DNA of 64,000 nucleotides, taken from assembly GCF_014635325.1 (NCBI RefSeq), contig NZ_BMCT01000009.1, positions 1 to 64,000 on the forward strand. The letters run 5' to 3'. Each line of letters begins with the position of its first letter. The stretch's first letter is position 1. The position numbers and the translations under genes were made by a program. Origin of the DNA: Azorhizobium oxalatiphilum (GTDB lineage Bacteria > Pseudomonadota > Alphaproteobacteria > Rhizobiales > Xanthobacteraceae). Positions 53,779-62,319 of the stretch are shown here, piece by piece. The notes under the pieces were generated by a model that did no database searches, was not told where the DNA came from, and worked only from the letters and a program-made list of their open reading frames with translations.

Positions 53779-54207
53779 ATGGCCTCACGTCGCAACATCC
53801 TCAAAGGCGTGCTCGGGATGGCTGCGGTACCTGTCGCCGCAGCTTACGCCAGCGACGCGGACGCAGCCGTTTTAGCGTGCAAGCCGCGCCTGGACGAATT
53901 GGAAGCCGCAATGGATATGGCTTGGGAAGCCTATCAGCGAAAAGAAGCCGACGATGGAGACGACGGAACTTTGGAGGACATCTTCAATGACCGCGTCTCG
54001 ATTCTGGACGAGGCGTTGGTCGAAATGCTGGTGATCCCGGCGACGACGATGGAAGGCCTGATGTTCAAGGCTGCCTACGGCCGGCACTATGCCGAGGTAG
54101 TGCTGGAAAGCCTCGCAAACGATCTACGCGCCATGCAGGGGCTTATACCCATCTACCCGGACAAGGTCTCGCCTCTTCGACGAAGACTGGCGGGTGAGCT
54201 GCCCTAA
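53779..54207 (+). CDS. Small Tat-exported protein of unknown function
   Basis: 142 aa. Twin-arginine-type signal RRNILKGVLGMAAVPVAAA (residues 4-22) with a plausible cut after ASDADA. The rest is helical and acidic (EALVEMLVIPATTMEGLMFKA). Similar short Tat-signal proteins are frequent on islands of Rhizobiales; the role is unknown. GGGAGGG precedes the ATG at 53779. Confidence 0.6.
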   Translation: MASRRNILKGVLGMAAVPVAAAYASDADAAVLACKPRLDELEAAMDMAWEAYQRKEADDGDDGTLEDIFNDRVSILDEALVEMLVIPATTMEGLMFKAAYGRHYAEVVLESLANDLRAMQGLIPIYPDKVSPLRRRLAGELP

Positions 54208-54255
54208 AACACTACCGGGGCGGCCATGAGCCGGCCTTATCCCATGGAGGCACAG

Positions 54256-54456
54256 ATGGGACGCAGGGCAGCAAGGTTCACCGAAGCCGACCTCACCCGT
54301 GTGCTGAAGGCCGCGAAGAAAGCTGGCCTTCAGGCACGGGTGGACCTCATCCATTGCACCGTCGAGCTAGGCGAAAACATCGTCTCTACTGCTCTCGATC
54401 ACGCATCGGATGCAGAGGCGGCCCGCCTCCAGCGGGTGAAGGGCTTGGTGCTGTAA
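54256..54456 (+). CDS. Small protein coupled to the second integrase
   Basis: 66 aa. Helical DNA-binding-like pattern ARFTEADLTRVLKAAKKAGLQARVDLI. GGAGG lies six bases before the ATG at 54256, and the TAA stop overlaps the integrase ATG by one base. Proteins of this form regularly precede phage integrase genes in Rhizobiales and are presumed accessory factors. Confidence 0.7.
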   Translation: MGRRAARFTEADLTRVLKAAKKAGLQARVDLIHCTVELGENIVSTALDHASDAEAARLQRVKGLVL

Positions 54457-55481
54457 TGCCCCGCACACGCCCTCCGCATCTCGTTCGCGAAGTGAGCCGG
54501 CACGGCCGCGTCGTCTGGTATGTCCGTAAACCCGCGTCACCGCGGATCCGCTTGCGCGAAGAGCACGACACACCAGCATTCTGGGCCGAATACGAAGCGG
54601 CATTGGCGAGCCCGTCATCGACGACACAGAAGGTGACTGCGGGTTCACTCGCAGCGGCTCTCGAAATGTATCGAAAGAGCTCCGCCTGGGCGCAGCTTTC
54701 AAACGCGACGCGTCGCCAACGGGAGTTCGTCTATCGGGCACTCAGCGAGAGTGCCGGCAGCGTGGTTCTGTCGGACATCAGCGCCAGAGAGATTGTCGCC
54801 GGCCGGGAGCGGCGAGCCGCGACCCCACATCGGGCCAACGACTATATCAAGGCGATGCGCGCCTTCTTTGGATGGGCAGCGGGCGATGGTGGGTTGATCC
54901 CATCCGACCCGACAGTAGGGGTGAAGCTTCTGAAGGGGCGCAATGATGACATTGGCTTTCATACGTGGACGGAAGCCGAGTGCGAACGGTTCGAGGAGAG
55001 GTGGCCTCTCGGCTCGATGGAAAGACTGGCCTTCGACCTGATGCTTTACACCGGCCTGCGCCGAGGCGACGCTTGCCGCCTGGGGCCAGAACACCTCCAC
55101 GATGGGGTGCTATCCATCCGAATGGAGAAGACGCGAGGCGTTGTTCACCTGCCCCTCCTTGCCCCACTCGGCGCGTCTATCGCCGCTACCCAGTGTGCCG
55201 GCCGCACGTTCATTGCAACCAGCCGCGGCGAGCCCTTCGTCAAGGAGAGCTTCGGCAACTGGTTCAAGCGGGCCTGTGTGTCGGCTGGGGTGCCTGGATC
55301 GTGCCATGGGCTGCGGAAGGCCGGCGCCACCCGCGCCGCCGAAGCTGGGGCCACTGAACACGAGCTCATGGCGTTCTTCGGTTGGCAGAACTCAAAACAA
55401 GCGGCAGTCTACACTCGTGCGGCTTCCCGCCAGAAGTTGGCAGCGGCGGCAGCGATGCGTCTCCTCCCTGCAAGGCTTTGA
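54456..55481 (+). CDS. Second tyrosine recombinase/integrase
   Basis: 341 aa, complete. Starts MPRTRPPHLVREVSRHGRVVWY, with no DUF4102. The core-binding region spans ~70-160. Catalytic residues: Arg in YTGLRRGDACRL, His-x-x-Arg in CHGLRKAGATR, Trp in FFGWQN and Tyr nucleophile in AAVYTRAAS. A different branch from the left-end integrase. Its presence near the right end suggests that the island is composite, or carries a second element integrated beside the first. Coupled to the small gene ahead; two HTH genes follow. Confidence 0.93.
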   Translation: MPRTRPPHLVREVSRHGRVVWYVRKPASPRIRLREEHDTPAFWAEYEAALASPSSTTQKVTAGSLAAALEMYRKSSAWAQLSNATRRQREFVYRALSESAGSVVLSDISAREIVAGRERRAATPHRANDYIKAMRAFFGWAAGDGGLIPSDPTVGVKLLKGRNDDIGFHTWTEAECERFEERWPLGSMERLAFDLMLYTGLRRGDACRLGPEHLHDGVLSIRMEKTRGVVHLPLLAPLGASIAATQCAGRTFIATSRGEPFVKESFGNWFKRACVSAGVPGSCHGLRKAGATRAAEAGATEHELMAFFGWQNSKQAAVYTRAASRQKLAAAAAMRLLPARL

Positions 55482-55548
55482 CCGGAGGCATTTCATACCG
55501 CGAGGTCAGTTCAGCTCACCAATGCGAGTGCATTTGAGGGGAATGCTG

Positions 55549-55806
55549 ATGCCGAGGATTTACACAGCCCAGACACTGGCGAGCGAATGGGGTTGCTCCG
55601 CGCAGCATGTTCGGAACCTGATTAGGGCCGGTAAGCTGGATGCGATCCGGATCGGTGAGAAACTGATCCGGATAACCGAAGACGCTGTCAGGGAATACGA
55701 GAGCAGAAACGCGATTTCCGCATCGAGCGGAGAGAGCTCGCAGCCTGCTTCTGACGACGAGCCTCCGCGGGGAGTGAGCCCATATGCCCGGTTGATTAGG
55801 GCGTAA
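55549..55806 (+). CDS. Excisionase-like helix-turn-helix protein
   Basis: 85 aa. HTH_17/MerR-like domain IYTAQTLASEWGCSAQHVRNLIRAG, then AIRIGEKLIRITEDAVREYE, an excisionase signature, and a Ser-rich tail. AGGGG lies seven bases before the ATG at 55549. It stands right after the second integrase, which suggests that it is that enzyme's directionality factor. Confidence 0.8.
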   Translation: MPRIYTAQTLASEWGCSAQHVRNLIRAGKLDAIRIGEKLIRITEDAVREYESRNAISASSGESSQPASDDEPPRGVSPYARLIRA

Positions 55807-55845
55807 GTGCCTTGCTCGGACGATTATGCCAGACGGCTCATTTCA

Positions 55846-56241
55846 ATGGCCGTTACCAAATCACGGGGCGCCCTCTGGATGTTCAGCAGACTCCTCACCG
55901 TGAGAGAAGCCGCCTCCGCCTTAGGCATCAGCACCCGAATGCTCATTGGCCACGTCAAGTGCGGTGAGCTCTCTTACATCGCTGTAGGCAGTGGGACGCT
56001 ACGCCAACGCCGAATGTTCGATGAGGCCGACCTTGAGGCATTCAAGGAGCGTCAACGACGTATCGAAGTGTGGCCTCCCCCCGGTCGGATACGACGGGGT
56101 GTCGCCGGCTCTTCTCTAAACGGCGAGGGCGGTGGGTTCATGGAGCGGCGTGCCGCTCTGAAAGCTGAAAGGCAGAAAGCCCGTGATGAGCGGAAGCAGG
56201 CGAATGCCCTCACTGGTGGCCGGCGCTCGCGGGGCTGCTGA
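55846..56241 (+). CDS. Second HTH_17-type DNA-binding protein
   Basis: 131 aa. LLTVREAASALGISTRMLIGHVKCGELSYI is a MerR/excisionase-type HTH (about residues 14-45), followed by GTLRQRRMFDEADLEAFKERQ, as in excisionases, and a basic tail (RRAALKAERQKARDERKQ). The start is uncertain: a GTG at 55807 and an ATG at 55879 are also in frame. It overlaps the next gene. Confidence 0.7.
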   Translation: MAVTKSRGALWMFSRLLTVREAASALGISTRMLIGHVKCGELSYIAVGSGTLRQRRMFDEADLEAFKERQRRIEVWPPPGRIRRGVAGSSLNGEGGGFMERRAALKAERQKARDERKQANALTGGRRSRGC

Positions 56242-56509
56242 GGAAGTCGAGCGTCTTCGGGAGATCGGCGCTCGCCATTGCACGGGTCGAGGTGATTTGT
56301 ACGCAGTCGTCGAGGTCTTTCAGTGGGAGGAGATGAAGCGCGAGGGGCAATCCATCAAGGTCGCCACCGATAGGTGCAAGGGTAAAAGGGCGGCCATCGA
56401 GCGGAGCCGCGTGCTCTTGGCGGAGAATGCGCATTTGTTTAGAGAGCAGACCACCGTAGAGGCCAGTGTCATGTGCGATCTGGAGTTCCAACCGGAGGTT
56501 CGGAGGTAG
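56186..56509 (+). CDS. Small hypothetical protein at the island's right end
   Basis: 107 aa, no family recognised. Highly charged and helical (AAEEVERLREIGARH, RCKGKRAAIERSRVLLAEN). Its 5' end overlaps the previous gene by 56 bases in another frame, so the true start may be internal or it may not be a gene. It is the last open frame before attR. Confidence 0.4.
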   Translation: MSGSRRMPSLVAGARGAAEEVERLREIGARHCTGRGDLYAVVEVFQWEEMKREGQSIKVATDRCKGKRAAIERSRVLLAENAHLFREQTTVEASVMCDLEFQPEVRR

Positions 56510-56581
56510 GGCGCGCTTCCGTCCTCGGTACCGTCCCGCCAGATCCCGCCTAATCCCAGCCAATCCCGCCATCGCCGGAAA

Positions 56582-56602
56582 TGTTGGTACATTCGTTGGT
56601 AT
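56582..56602. promoter_or_regulatory. Right arm-type integrase sites
   Basis: TGTTGGTAC (56582-56590) and CGTTGGTAT (56594-56602), each one mismatch from the left-end TGTTGGTAT, in direct orientation 61-81 bases before attR. Confidence 0.6.
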
Positions 56603-56662
56603 CTTTTGTAGGTCGAATTGGCGAAGGTATTGGAATTACGCTTTAATTCTAAAGCTGTTTCC

Positions 56663-56679
56663 GTCCCTCCGGGCCACCA
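56663..56679 (+). repeat. attR: copy of tRNA 3' end
   Basis: GTCCCTCCGGGCCACCA, the tRNA 3' end minus one C. It marks the right end of the island. The missing base means that this copy could not rebuild a normal acceptor stem, so excision would need strand exchange to the left of it. Confidence 0.8.
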
Positions 56680-56685
56680 GAGATT

Positions 56686-57019
56686 TCAAGAGTTTATGCA
56701 GATTTTGCGGTCTTCTTGTGGGCCGCATGAACCCTGAGCGGATCGCGCGGGGCTGAAAACCTCCAGGCTATCCGCCGCCTTCTGCAGATGCTGCGGCGAG
56801 AACCGAGCATAAACCCGGCGTGTGATGCGGCTGTCTTCGTGCCCCAGATACTGGGCGCTCCTCCATATCCACACCATCCTCAGCCATCCAGACGGCTGCC
56901 GTATGCCGGATCACATGGGGTGTGACGTCCGCCAGGCCAGAGGCGGCGACAGCGGCGTTGAAGCCGGTCTTGATCGACGCTACGGCGACCCCGTTCCATT
57001 CCACCACGTGGTCGGTCAT
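56686..57019 (-). pseudogene. Tyrosine recombinase, 3' fragment with frameshift
   Basis: Two overlapping frames give the catalytic end of a phage integrase: DVTPHVIRHTAAVWMAEDG (His-x-x-Arg) in one and AQYLGHEDSRITRRVYARFSP (His and the Tyr nucleophile) in the other, with the frameshift near 56860. The N-terminal part is missing. It is neither of the two complete integrases in the island. Confidence 0.85.
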
Positions 57020-57141
57020 TCGGTCAGCGCGACGCCTGGGTAGGTCGCAGCGAATGGCAAGTCAATCGGGTCTGCATCTTCTGGGGCGACCGGATGGGCG
57101 GGCGTTGAGGCGTTCGACCTCTATGTGTTCCTGTGTCCGCT

Positions 57142-57204
57142 TGGGCAAATCATCTGGATGCAATAAGCGGCAATAGCGGCCTTGCAGCCCCGATGGGCGA
57201 CTGA
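57142..57204 (+). pseudogene. 3' end of a P4-type integrase
   Basis: Twenty codons, beginning WANHLDAISGNSGLAAPMGD and then stop, against WANHLDTIGGNAGLAARMGD at the end of the intact integrase at 37054. Only this tail is left; the homology stops abruptly upstream at 57142. Confidence 0.85.
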
Positions 57205-57310
57205 CAGGTGAGATAGGTCACTTGCTTCTGCCTCGCGCGTGCACGTGCGTGAGGCACTGTTTTCGGAGCCCAACGCGTGCACGCGCACGCGAGGGAGTTT
57301 CGCAGCCAAT
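57142..57310 (+). repeat. Copy of 38206-38370 outside the island
   Basis: Homology to the left integrase's tail goes on for about 105 bases past the stop, through a GC-rich stretch of GTGCACG/CGCGTG half-palindromes and CACT-TTTTCGGAGCCC. It marks the left end of an older, lost element, or a tandem insertion. Confidence 0.8.
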
Positions 57311-57596
57311 ATCCTGCGCTGGGGCGAGTTGCGCTTCCGAGACGCGTTCCACAGATCGATCCCGAAACAGGCGCGCAGATTGAGGACGTGGCCGTCTGCA
57401 AGCACTTCACCACGGCAGAGGCCGCATTCAATAGCCTCGGGGAGAAATACCCTAACAGCACTTTCGTGCTCTTAGACGGTGCCCGCATCGTCACCCGCTC
57501 CTTGTCCTCTCCGGGGGCAGGAAACGGTCCAGACTACGGTTTCCCATTGGCGGGAGCACCGGGCTACACGAGCGCCCGGTACTCACTCACTCACTC
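57311..57596. other. Flank of lost element, no clear gene
   Basis: A reading frame from 57277 encodes a plausible fragment with KHFTTAEAAFNSLGEKYPNSTFVLLDGARIV, perhaps the tail of a small gene, but it has no ribosome site and then runs antisense through the lipoprotein gene. Possibly a remnant of cargo from the older element. Confidence 0.35.
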
Positions 57597-57989
57597 TCAG
57601 CGGCTGCGTTTCGGTATGGGCCGTAGCGCCACATTGATGGCGTTCGGCACATGCTCAAGATCGGCGCCGTTCGCCTGGTCCATGCTGGCGCCGATCAGGC
57701 CGCCGACAAGGATGTTACCCGCCAATGCCTTCCTTCCTTCCTCTGACTGTCGCGTGATCACATCGATCGCTTCCGGCTCGAAGCCCGCCCTGGTGATGGT
57801 GACGGTGAACTGATCCTTCCGCCCAGCGGTGATCGCGCAGGGGCTGACGCACTCGAAGCCCATCGATGTCACGACCTTCGCACCGGCCGGTTCGGTCACA
57901 ACCGGAATCGTGGCGGTCGTATCGCGGGTAACGGTCGCACACGCAGACAGACCAAACGCAACGGCGACCGCCGCCCAGATCAAACGCAT
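57597..57989 (-). CDS. Small lipoprotein, PEGA-like
   Basis: 130 aa. Lipoprotein signal with lipobox FGLSAC at about residues 11-16. A short domain follows with VVTEPAGAKVVTSMGFECVSPCAITAGRKDQFTVTI, a PEGA-like pattern, and a hydrophobic turn ALAGNILVGGLIGASMD. Outer- or inner-membrane anchored; often annotated as translation initiation factor 2-like by mistake. Start at 57989 with AGGTGAG ahead. Confidence 0.75.
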   Translation of the reverse strand: MRLIWAAVAVAFGLSACATVTRDTTATIPVVTEPAGAKVVTSMGFECVSPCAITAGRKDQFTVTITRAGFEPEAIDVITRQSEEGRKALAGNILVGGLIGASMDQANGADLEHVPNAINVALRPIPKRSR

Positions 57990-58201
57990 CGAACTCACCT
58001 GTTCTCTCCAGTTCATACTTGGCGCGCTCAGCTGCCGCCCCAGAACGCCCGGTAGCCCGCCTTGCGAGCCGCCATATCCGGGCGGCGGTGATCGCCGCCT
58101 GCTGCTTGAATCACCGAACGAAGGGTGCAACGTGCTCCGTTGGCGCCGGGCGCCAACGGAGTTGCGTCCGCCCCGGCGGCGCTGCTGATGATCACCCGGT
58201 C

Positions 58202-61066
58202 TCAGAACGCCACCTTCAGGTTACCCTTGATGGTGGACACCTCAGCATTCTCCGCAATCACGCCATCGTAGGATACGGCGGCGGTGACGAGGTCGCTGAA
58301 GCCGTAGGCCAGCCCCAGATTGAGGGCGAGCGCATCGCGGGCGATGGGCGCGCCCTCCACGAGGAATGGGGACGAGCCCGCGAACCACATCACCGCACCG
58401 GTATCCACGTCGCCGAAGGCATGTTGCCAGCCGAGCTTTGCACTGGGCGTCAGCTTGCCGCCGCCGAGGGCGATGTCGGTGGAGACACGCGCGCCGAGGG
58501 TCGACAACGTGGTGGACATGGACAGGGTGGAGCCGGAGAGCGCCGCGGCCCCGCCGGTTTCGCTGAAGGCGCCGAACGACTGGTCCACATAGGCAAGGCC
58601 GGCAAAGGGCGTGAACTGCACCGGGCCGAACGACATGCCGTAGGACAATTCGCCGAACACCTGCGTCGTATGCCCATCGGCGTTGCTGTTGAGCCGATTG
58701 GACAGCTCACCGAAGACGACGGACCGCCCGATGTCTATGCTGTTCCAGCTGTAGGCGGCGCCGTACTTCGCGAGGAATGCACCCATCTGTGTCGCCCCAT
58801 ATAGGGCCAGATCGGTGTGGCTGTTATCCGTGCTCGAATTCAATCCGCCGACATCGCCCGACGACTGGCCCACACCGAAGGCAAGGCCGACGCGCGTGCT
58901 GTCGAGGACCTGCACATCGGCACCACCGATGAAGCCGCTCTGGTTCCAATCGAGCTTGTAGGCGCCACCGCTGGAGACGTCACCCCAGCCACCGTAGCCG
59001 GTCGCCCACAGCGAGACCGCCAGGCTGCCGGACAGTAGGGCCGTGTCGGTGCCGATTCGCGCGGCGGTCGACCCGTCGAGGCGGTCGAAGATGGCGGCGC
59101 GTACCTGTCGCGCATCGTCGAAGGTCTGCGCCGCCACGGAAGCATGGGCCTCGCCGGAAAGCTGGGCAACGGCGGCGGGAAGGGCGGTGGGTGCGAGGGT
59201 ATAGAGATTCCCGAACAGTATGCCGGAAGTGCCCGTGAGAGCCACGCCGGCCGCAGGGCGGAAGCTATCGAGTGCGCTGCCCGCCGCATTGGTGTTCGTG
59301 GTCGCCGCAAGTCCATTGGCGGCCAGCATGCCGTAGGAGAGCGGCGTCACCACCAGGCTCATGCTGGTGGTGGAATAAAGGGCGTCAAAGCGTGTGGACA
59401 CGGGCAGCCCGCTGGTGGGCTGGGCGATGTCGCTGAAAGCTCCGGTAAGTCCGGCGCTGGCGAGGATCACCGTGTAGTTACTGCCGAGAGCGGGTACGTA
59501 GCTGTTGCTGGCGCTACCGGTGATGCCACGCAGCAGGGGAACGATAGTGCCGCCATTGATGGTGACCGTGCCCGAGGTGCCGGTGGTGACGAGGCGCGAG
59601 TAGTTGCCTGCCCCGGTCCCCGTTCCGGTGCCGTCGATGTCGGTTTCAAAGGCCGAGCCGGTGGCGAAGGAGACAGGGCCGGCGACAGTGAGCGTTCCCG
59701 GCGAATTGCCTGGCGCCAGACGGCCGAATACGTCGAGCGAGGCCTGGATGGTGCCGGTGCCGCGCAACGTGCCGCCCGAGCCTACAGTCGTGGGCGAGAT
59801 AATCGAGCCATTCACAGAGAGCGTTCCGCCCTCCACGTAGGTGGCGCCGGTGTAGGTGTCGGTGCCCGTCAGGAAAAGTGTGCCACTGCCGGTCTTGATC
59901 AGGCCGCCGACGCCGGTGATATCGTTGGCGAAGGTGGAGCTAAGGCCCTGCGTGTCCACGCTGACCGTGGAGGTGAACTGGCCGTATCCGAGCACGGCCT
60001 TGCCAGCATTCACGAGACCCCAGCCATAGACTTCGTCAACCCCGGGAGCGCCGAGATCGGTCGCAGTGGTCAGCAGCACCTGCTGGAGGTCATAGGCGGT
60101 AAACCAGGGGAAAGCCTCCTTCACCAACGCTGCCACGCCGCTCACCACGGGCGTCGCCATGGAGGTCCCGGAGAGGTTGTTGTACCCGCCGTCCGTGCCG
60201 GCGCCGGAGCCAAGTGTAACGGTGGAATAAACGCCGACGCCGGGAGCGGCGAGGCACCAGTCCTTGGCGACGCCACAGTGGTTGCTGAAGGAAGCAATGG
60301 TGTTGGTGGAGTCGACTGCCGTTACAGCCAACCAGTTGTTCTTCAGTTCTGGCACCAGGTAAGGCATGCCCGCGAGCACGTCCGGGCTGGTCTGGGCCTC
60401 GTTCCCTGTGGCGAAGACCATCAGCGTCCCGGCGGCTGCCACTGCCTTCATCGCCTGGATCGTGTTGGGATAGAGGGCTTCAGCCTGCGCCCGGGTGTAG
60501 TCGGTCACATTGCAGGGCGGTGCATAAGTCCGCGCGCAATTGTTGAAGCCGACGCTGTTGTTGACAATCGCCAGCTTCTGGGCGGCGACATAGTTCCAGG
60601 TATCCGCAAAAATGCCGTCCGTCGTACTGGAACCCATATTGTAGGCAATCGGCGTCAGCGTGGCGTTAAAGGCGACACCGTGCATCTCCACACCGTTGCG
60701 GGCGGCGGCAATGATGCCGGCCACGTGCGTGCCATGGCTGACGTCGGCGTCGAGGTCATGATCTTCATCGGAGGTGATCGCGACGTCATTAGTGAAGTCA
60801 TAGCCGTTTACCACACGTCCCGTGAATTCTGGGTGCCGCGTGTCGAGGCCGCTATCCACTACGCCGACGCGCACGCCGGAGCCCGTGTAGCCCAAAGCGT
60901 AGGCCGCGGCGGCATTGATCTGCGCCAGCGCGCCGGAACCGAAATATTCCGCCGTTTGCCAGCTTGAGACACTTTGCGCCTGGGCTTGGGAGGCCGTCAA
61001 ACCGATGGTTGCGGCAATGAACCAGCACGCCACGCGGCGGCTGCGAGATAGAATGGATTGGTGCAT
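58202..61066 (-). CDS. Subtilisin-like serine protease autotransporter
   Basis: 954 aa. Signal peptide (residues ~1-30, ends SQAQAQ). S8 protease domain with the triad Asp in VGVVDSGLDTRHPEF, His in VSHGTHVAGIIAA and Ser in GTSMATPVVSGVAALV. A passenger-associated repeat follows: IKTGSGTLFLTGTDTYTGAT and GGTLSVNGSI. The C-terminal autotransporter beta-barrel is about 270 aa, ends in NLKVAF with the required terminal Phe, and carries SLWATGYGGWGDV. It is exported through its own barrel (type Va) and is likely surface-bound or released. The ATG at 61066 gives a normal signal; the frame is open upstream. Divergent from an AraC regulator. Confidence 0.92.
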   Translation of the reverse strand: MHQSILSRSRRVACWFIAATIGLTASQAQAQSVSSWQTAEYFGSGALAQINAAAAYALGYTGSGVRVGVVDSGLDTRHPEFTGRVVNGYDFTNDVAITSDEDHDLDADVSHGTHVAGIIAAARNGVEMHGVAFNATLTPIAYNMGSSTTDGIFADTWNYVAAQKLAIVNNSVGFNNCARTYAPPCNVTDYTRAQAEALYPNTIQAMKAVAAAGTLMVFATGNEAQTSPDVLAGMPYLVPELKNNWLAVTAVDSTNTIASFSNHCGVAKDWCLAAPGVGVYSTVTLGSGAGTDGGYNNLSGTSMATPVVSGVAALVKEAFPWFTAYDLQQVLLTTATDLGAPGVDEVYGWGLVNAGKAVLGYGQFTSTVSVDTQGLSSTFANDITGVGGLIKTGSGTLFLTGTDTYTGATYVEGGTLSVNGSIISPTTVGSGGTLRGTGTIQASLDVFGRLAPGNSPGTLTVAGPVSFATGSAFETDIDGTGTGTGAGNYSRLVTTGTSGTVTINGGTIVPLLRGITGSASNSYVPALGSNYTVILASAGLTGAFSDIAQPTSGLPVSTRFDALYSTTSMSLVVTPLSYGMLAANGLAATTNTNAAGSALDSFRPAAGVALTGTSGILFGNLYTLAPTALPAAVAQLSGEAHASVAAQTFDDARQVRAAIFDRLDGSTAARIGTDTALLSGSLAVSLWATGYGGWGDVSSGGAYKLDWNQSGFIGGADVQVLDSTRVGLAFGVGQSSGDVGGLNSSTDNSHTDLALYGATQMGAFLAKYGAAYSWNSIDIGRSVVFGELSNRLNSNADGHTTQVFGELSYGMSFGPVQFTPFAGLAYVDQSFGAFSETGGAAALSGSTLSMSTTLSTLGARVSTDIALGGGKLTPSAKLGWQHAFGDVDTGAVMWFAGSSPFLVEGAPIARDALALNLGLAYGFSDLVTAAVSYDGVIAENAEVSTIKGNLKVAF

Positions 61067-61251
61067 CTGAATTGAAGCCTTGTCCCAGCGGGGATGGGAA
61101 ACAGCCGAGAGGTACTCCAACGGGACAAGCTGCGCATTGACCCAGAATCCCAAGATGTGTTTCTGCGTCTCAAACGCGTTTGGTTCCCGATTTGCCACCT
61201 TCCCGGCATGTGCGCATGCGATTCCCGTCTTATCTCCGCCGAGGCACATAG

Positions 61252-62265
61252 ATGGCCGATGACCCGCTGATCCCTTGCCAACGCTACGACAGCCGTCTCG
61301 ACCCGGAACGGGGATTCGAGGGGTGGCAGCACATCGTTGCGCCCGTGTTCGATGTGGTGCCGGTCGCGCCGGATCTGCCGTTCAGTGCCTCCTACGAGGC
61401 CTATCACCTCGGAGACATCCTCGTTGGGATCGGCAGCTTCGATGCCACCCATTTCTCGCGCAGCCGGGCCCGAATCCAGAGGGACGGCCTCGACCATGTG
61501 ATGGTCCAGATCTATTTGCAGGGAGGTTATACCGGGGATCTCGGAGCACGCTCGGTGACCGTATCGGCTGGCGAGGTGGTGACGCTGGATATGACACGGG
61601 AACTGCGCACCAGGTCCGAACCGTCCGTCAACATCACCCTGTTGATTCCGCGCGATGAAGTATCTGGGCGCGTGGTGCCGCATGGCAATCTGAATGCGGA
61701 CAGGGAGCATGAGATGGCGTGTGGCCTGTTTGCTGACCACATGCGCGCCCTGGCGCGTCATTTGCCCACGGTTCGGCACTCGGCGGCGGTCCATGTGGCG
61801 GATGCCACCGTATCGCTTTATCGAGCGGCATTGTCCCGGACGCCAGACGATCTGGAGGCGGCGTCCGAGCCTATGCACGACGCGCTGCTGCTGCGGGCAC
61901 GCCGGCTGGTGGAGGCCCGCCTGATGCGCGAGGATCTCTCCGCCATCTCGCTGGCCAAGGAATTACGGGTCTCGCGCTCCACGCTCTATCGTCTTTTCGA
62001 GCCGTTTGGAGGTGTGGCTTCCTATGTATTGGAGCGTCGCTTGACGCTGGCGCGATCGGCGCTGTGCGATCCCGACAATGTTCAGCGCATAGGGGCGATC
62101 GGGGCGTCCTGCGGGTTTGCGGATCCGTCCCATTTTTCGCGGGCGTTCCGGCGCCGCTTTGGCTTATCGCCCGCCGAAGTGCGTCGGGAAGGGATGCCGG
62201 ACTTCGTCGTGAACCCCGTTCCCGAGCGGGCAGACCTGCGCGCCTGGATCCAAAATCTCACGTAG
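61252..62265 (+). CDS. AraC-family transcriptional regulator
   Basis: 337 aa. The N-terminal AraC-binding-like domain (about 40-200; DHVMVQIYLQGGYTGDLG) fits the pfam14525 branch. The C-terminal AraC HTH (about 235-330) has ISLAKELRVSRSTLYRLFE and IGASCGFADPSHFSRAFRRRFG. It starts 186 bases from the divergent autotransporter and may regulate it. Effector unknown. Confidence 0.88.
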   Translation: MADDPLIPCQRYDSRLDPERGFEGWQHIVAPVFDVVPVAPDLPFSASYEAYHLGDILVGIGSFDATHFSRSRARIQRDGLDHVMVQIYLQGGYTGDLGARSVTVSAGEVVTLDMTRELRTRSEPSVNITLLIPRDEVSGRVVPHGNLNADREHEMACGLFADHMRALARHLPTVRHSAAVHVADATVSLYRAALSRTPDDLEAASEPMHDALLLRARRLVEARLMREDLSAISLAKELRVSRSTLYRLFEPFGGVASYVLERRLTLARSALCDPDNVQRIGAIGASCGFADPSHFSRAFRRRFGLSPAEVRREGMPDFVVNPVPERADLRAWIQNLT

Positions 62266-62319
62266 GATTGACGTTGCCCTCAGCCTTTATCCAGCAGTGA
62301 GCTCGCTCAGGCGGTTAGT

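Larger units (their letters stand above)
36862..56679. mobile_element. tRNA-integrated phage-like genomic island, about 19.8 kb
   Basis: Bounded on the left by the tRNA 3' end (36862-36879) and on the right by its imperfect direct copy (56663-56679), with an integrase next to the left end and repeats of TGTTGGTAT at both ends. Contents in order: integrase, excisionase-like HTH, small phage genes, DnaB-type helicase, DUF1376 protein, two ejection-like proteins, small terminase, dCTP deaminase cassette, SRAP fragment, TM protein, MobV-like protein, XRE repressor, two small genes, second integrase, HTH genes. I see no large terminase, portal, capsid, tail or lysis gene, so it cannot make its own particles. 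Confidence 0.88.
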
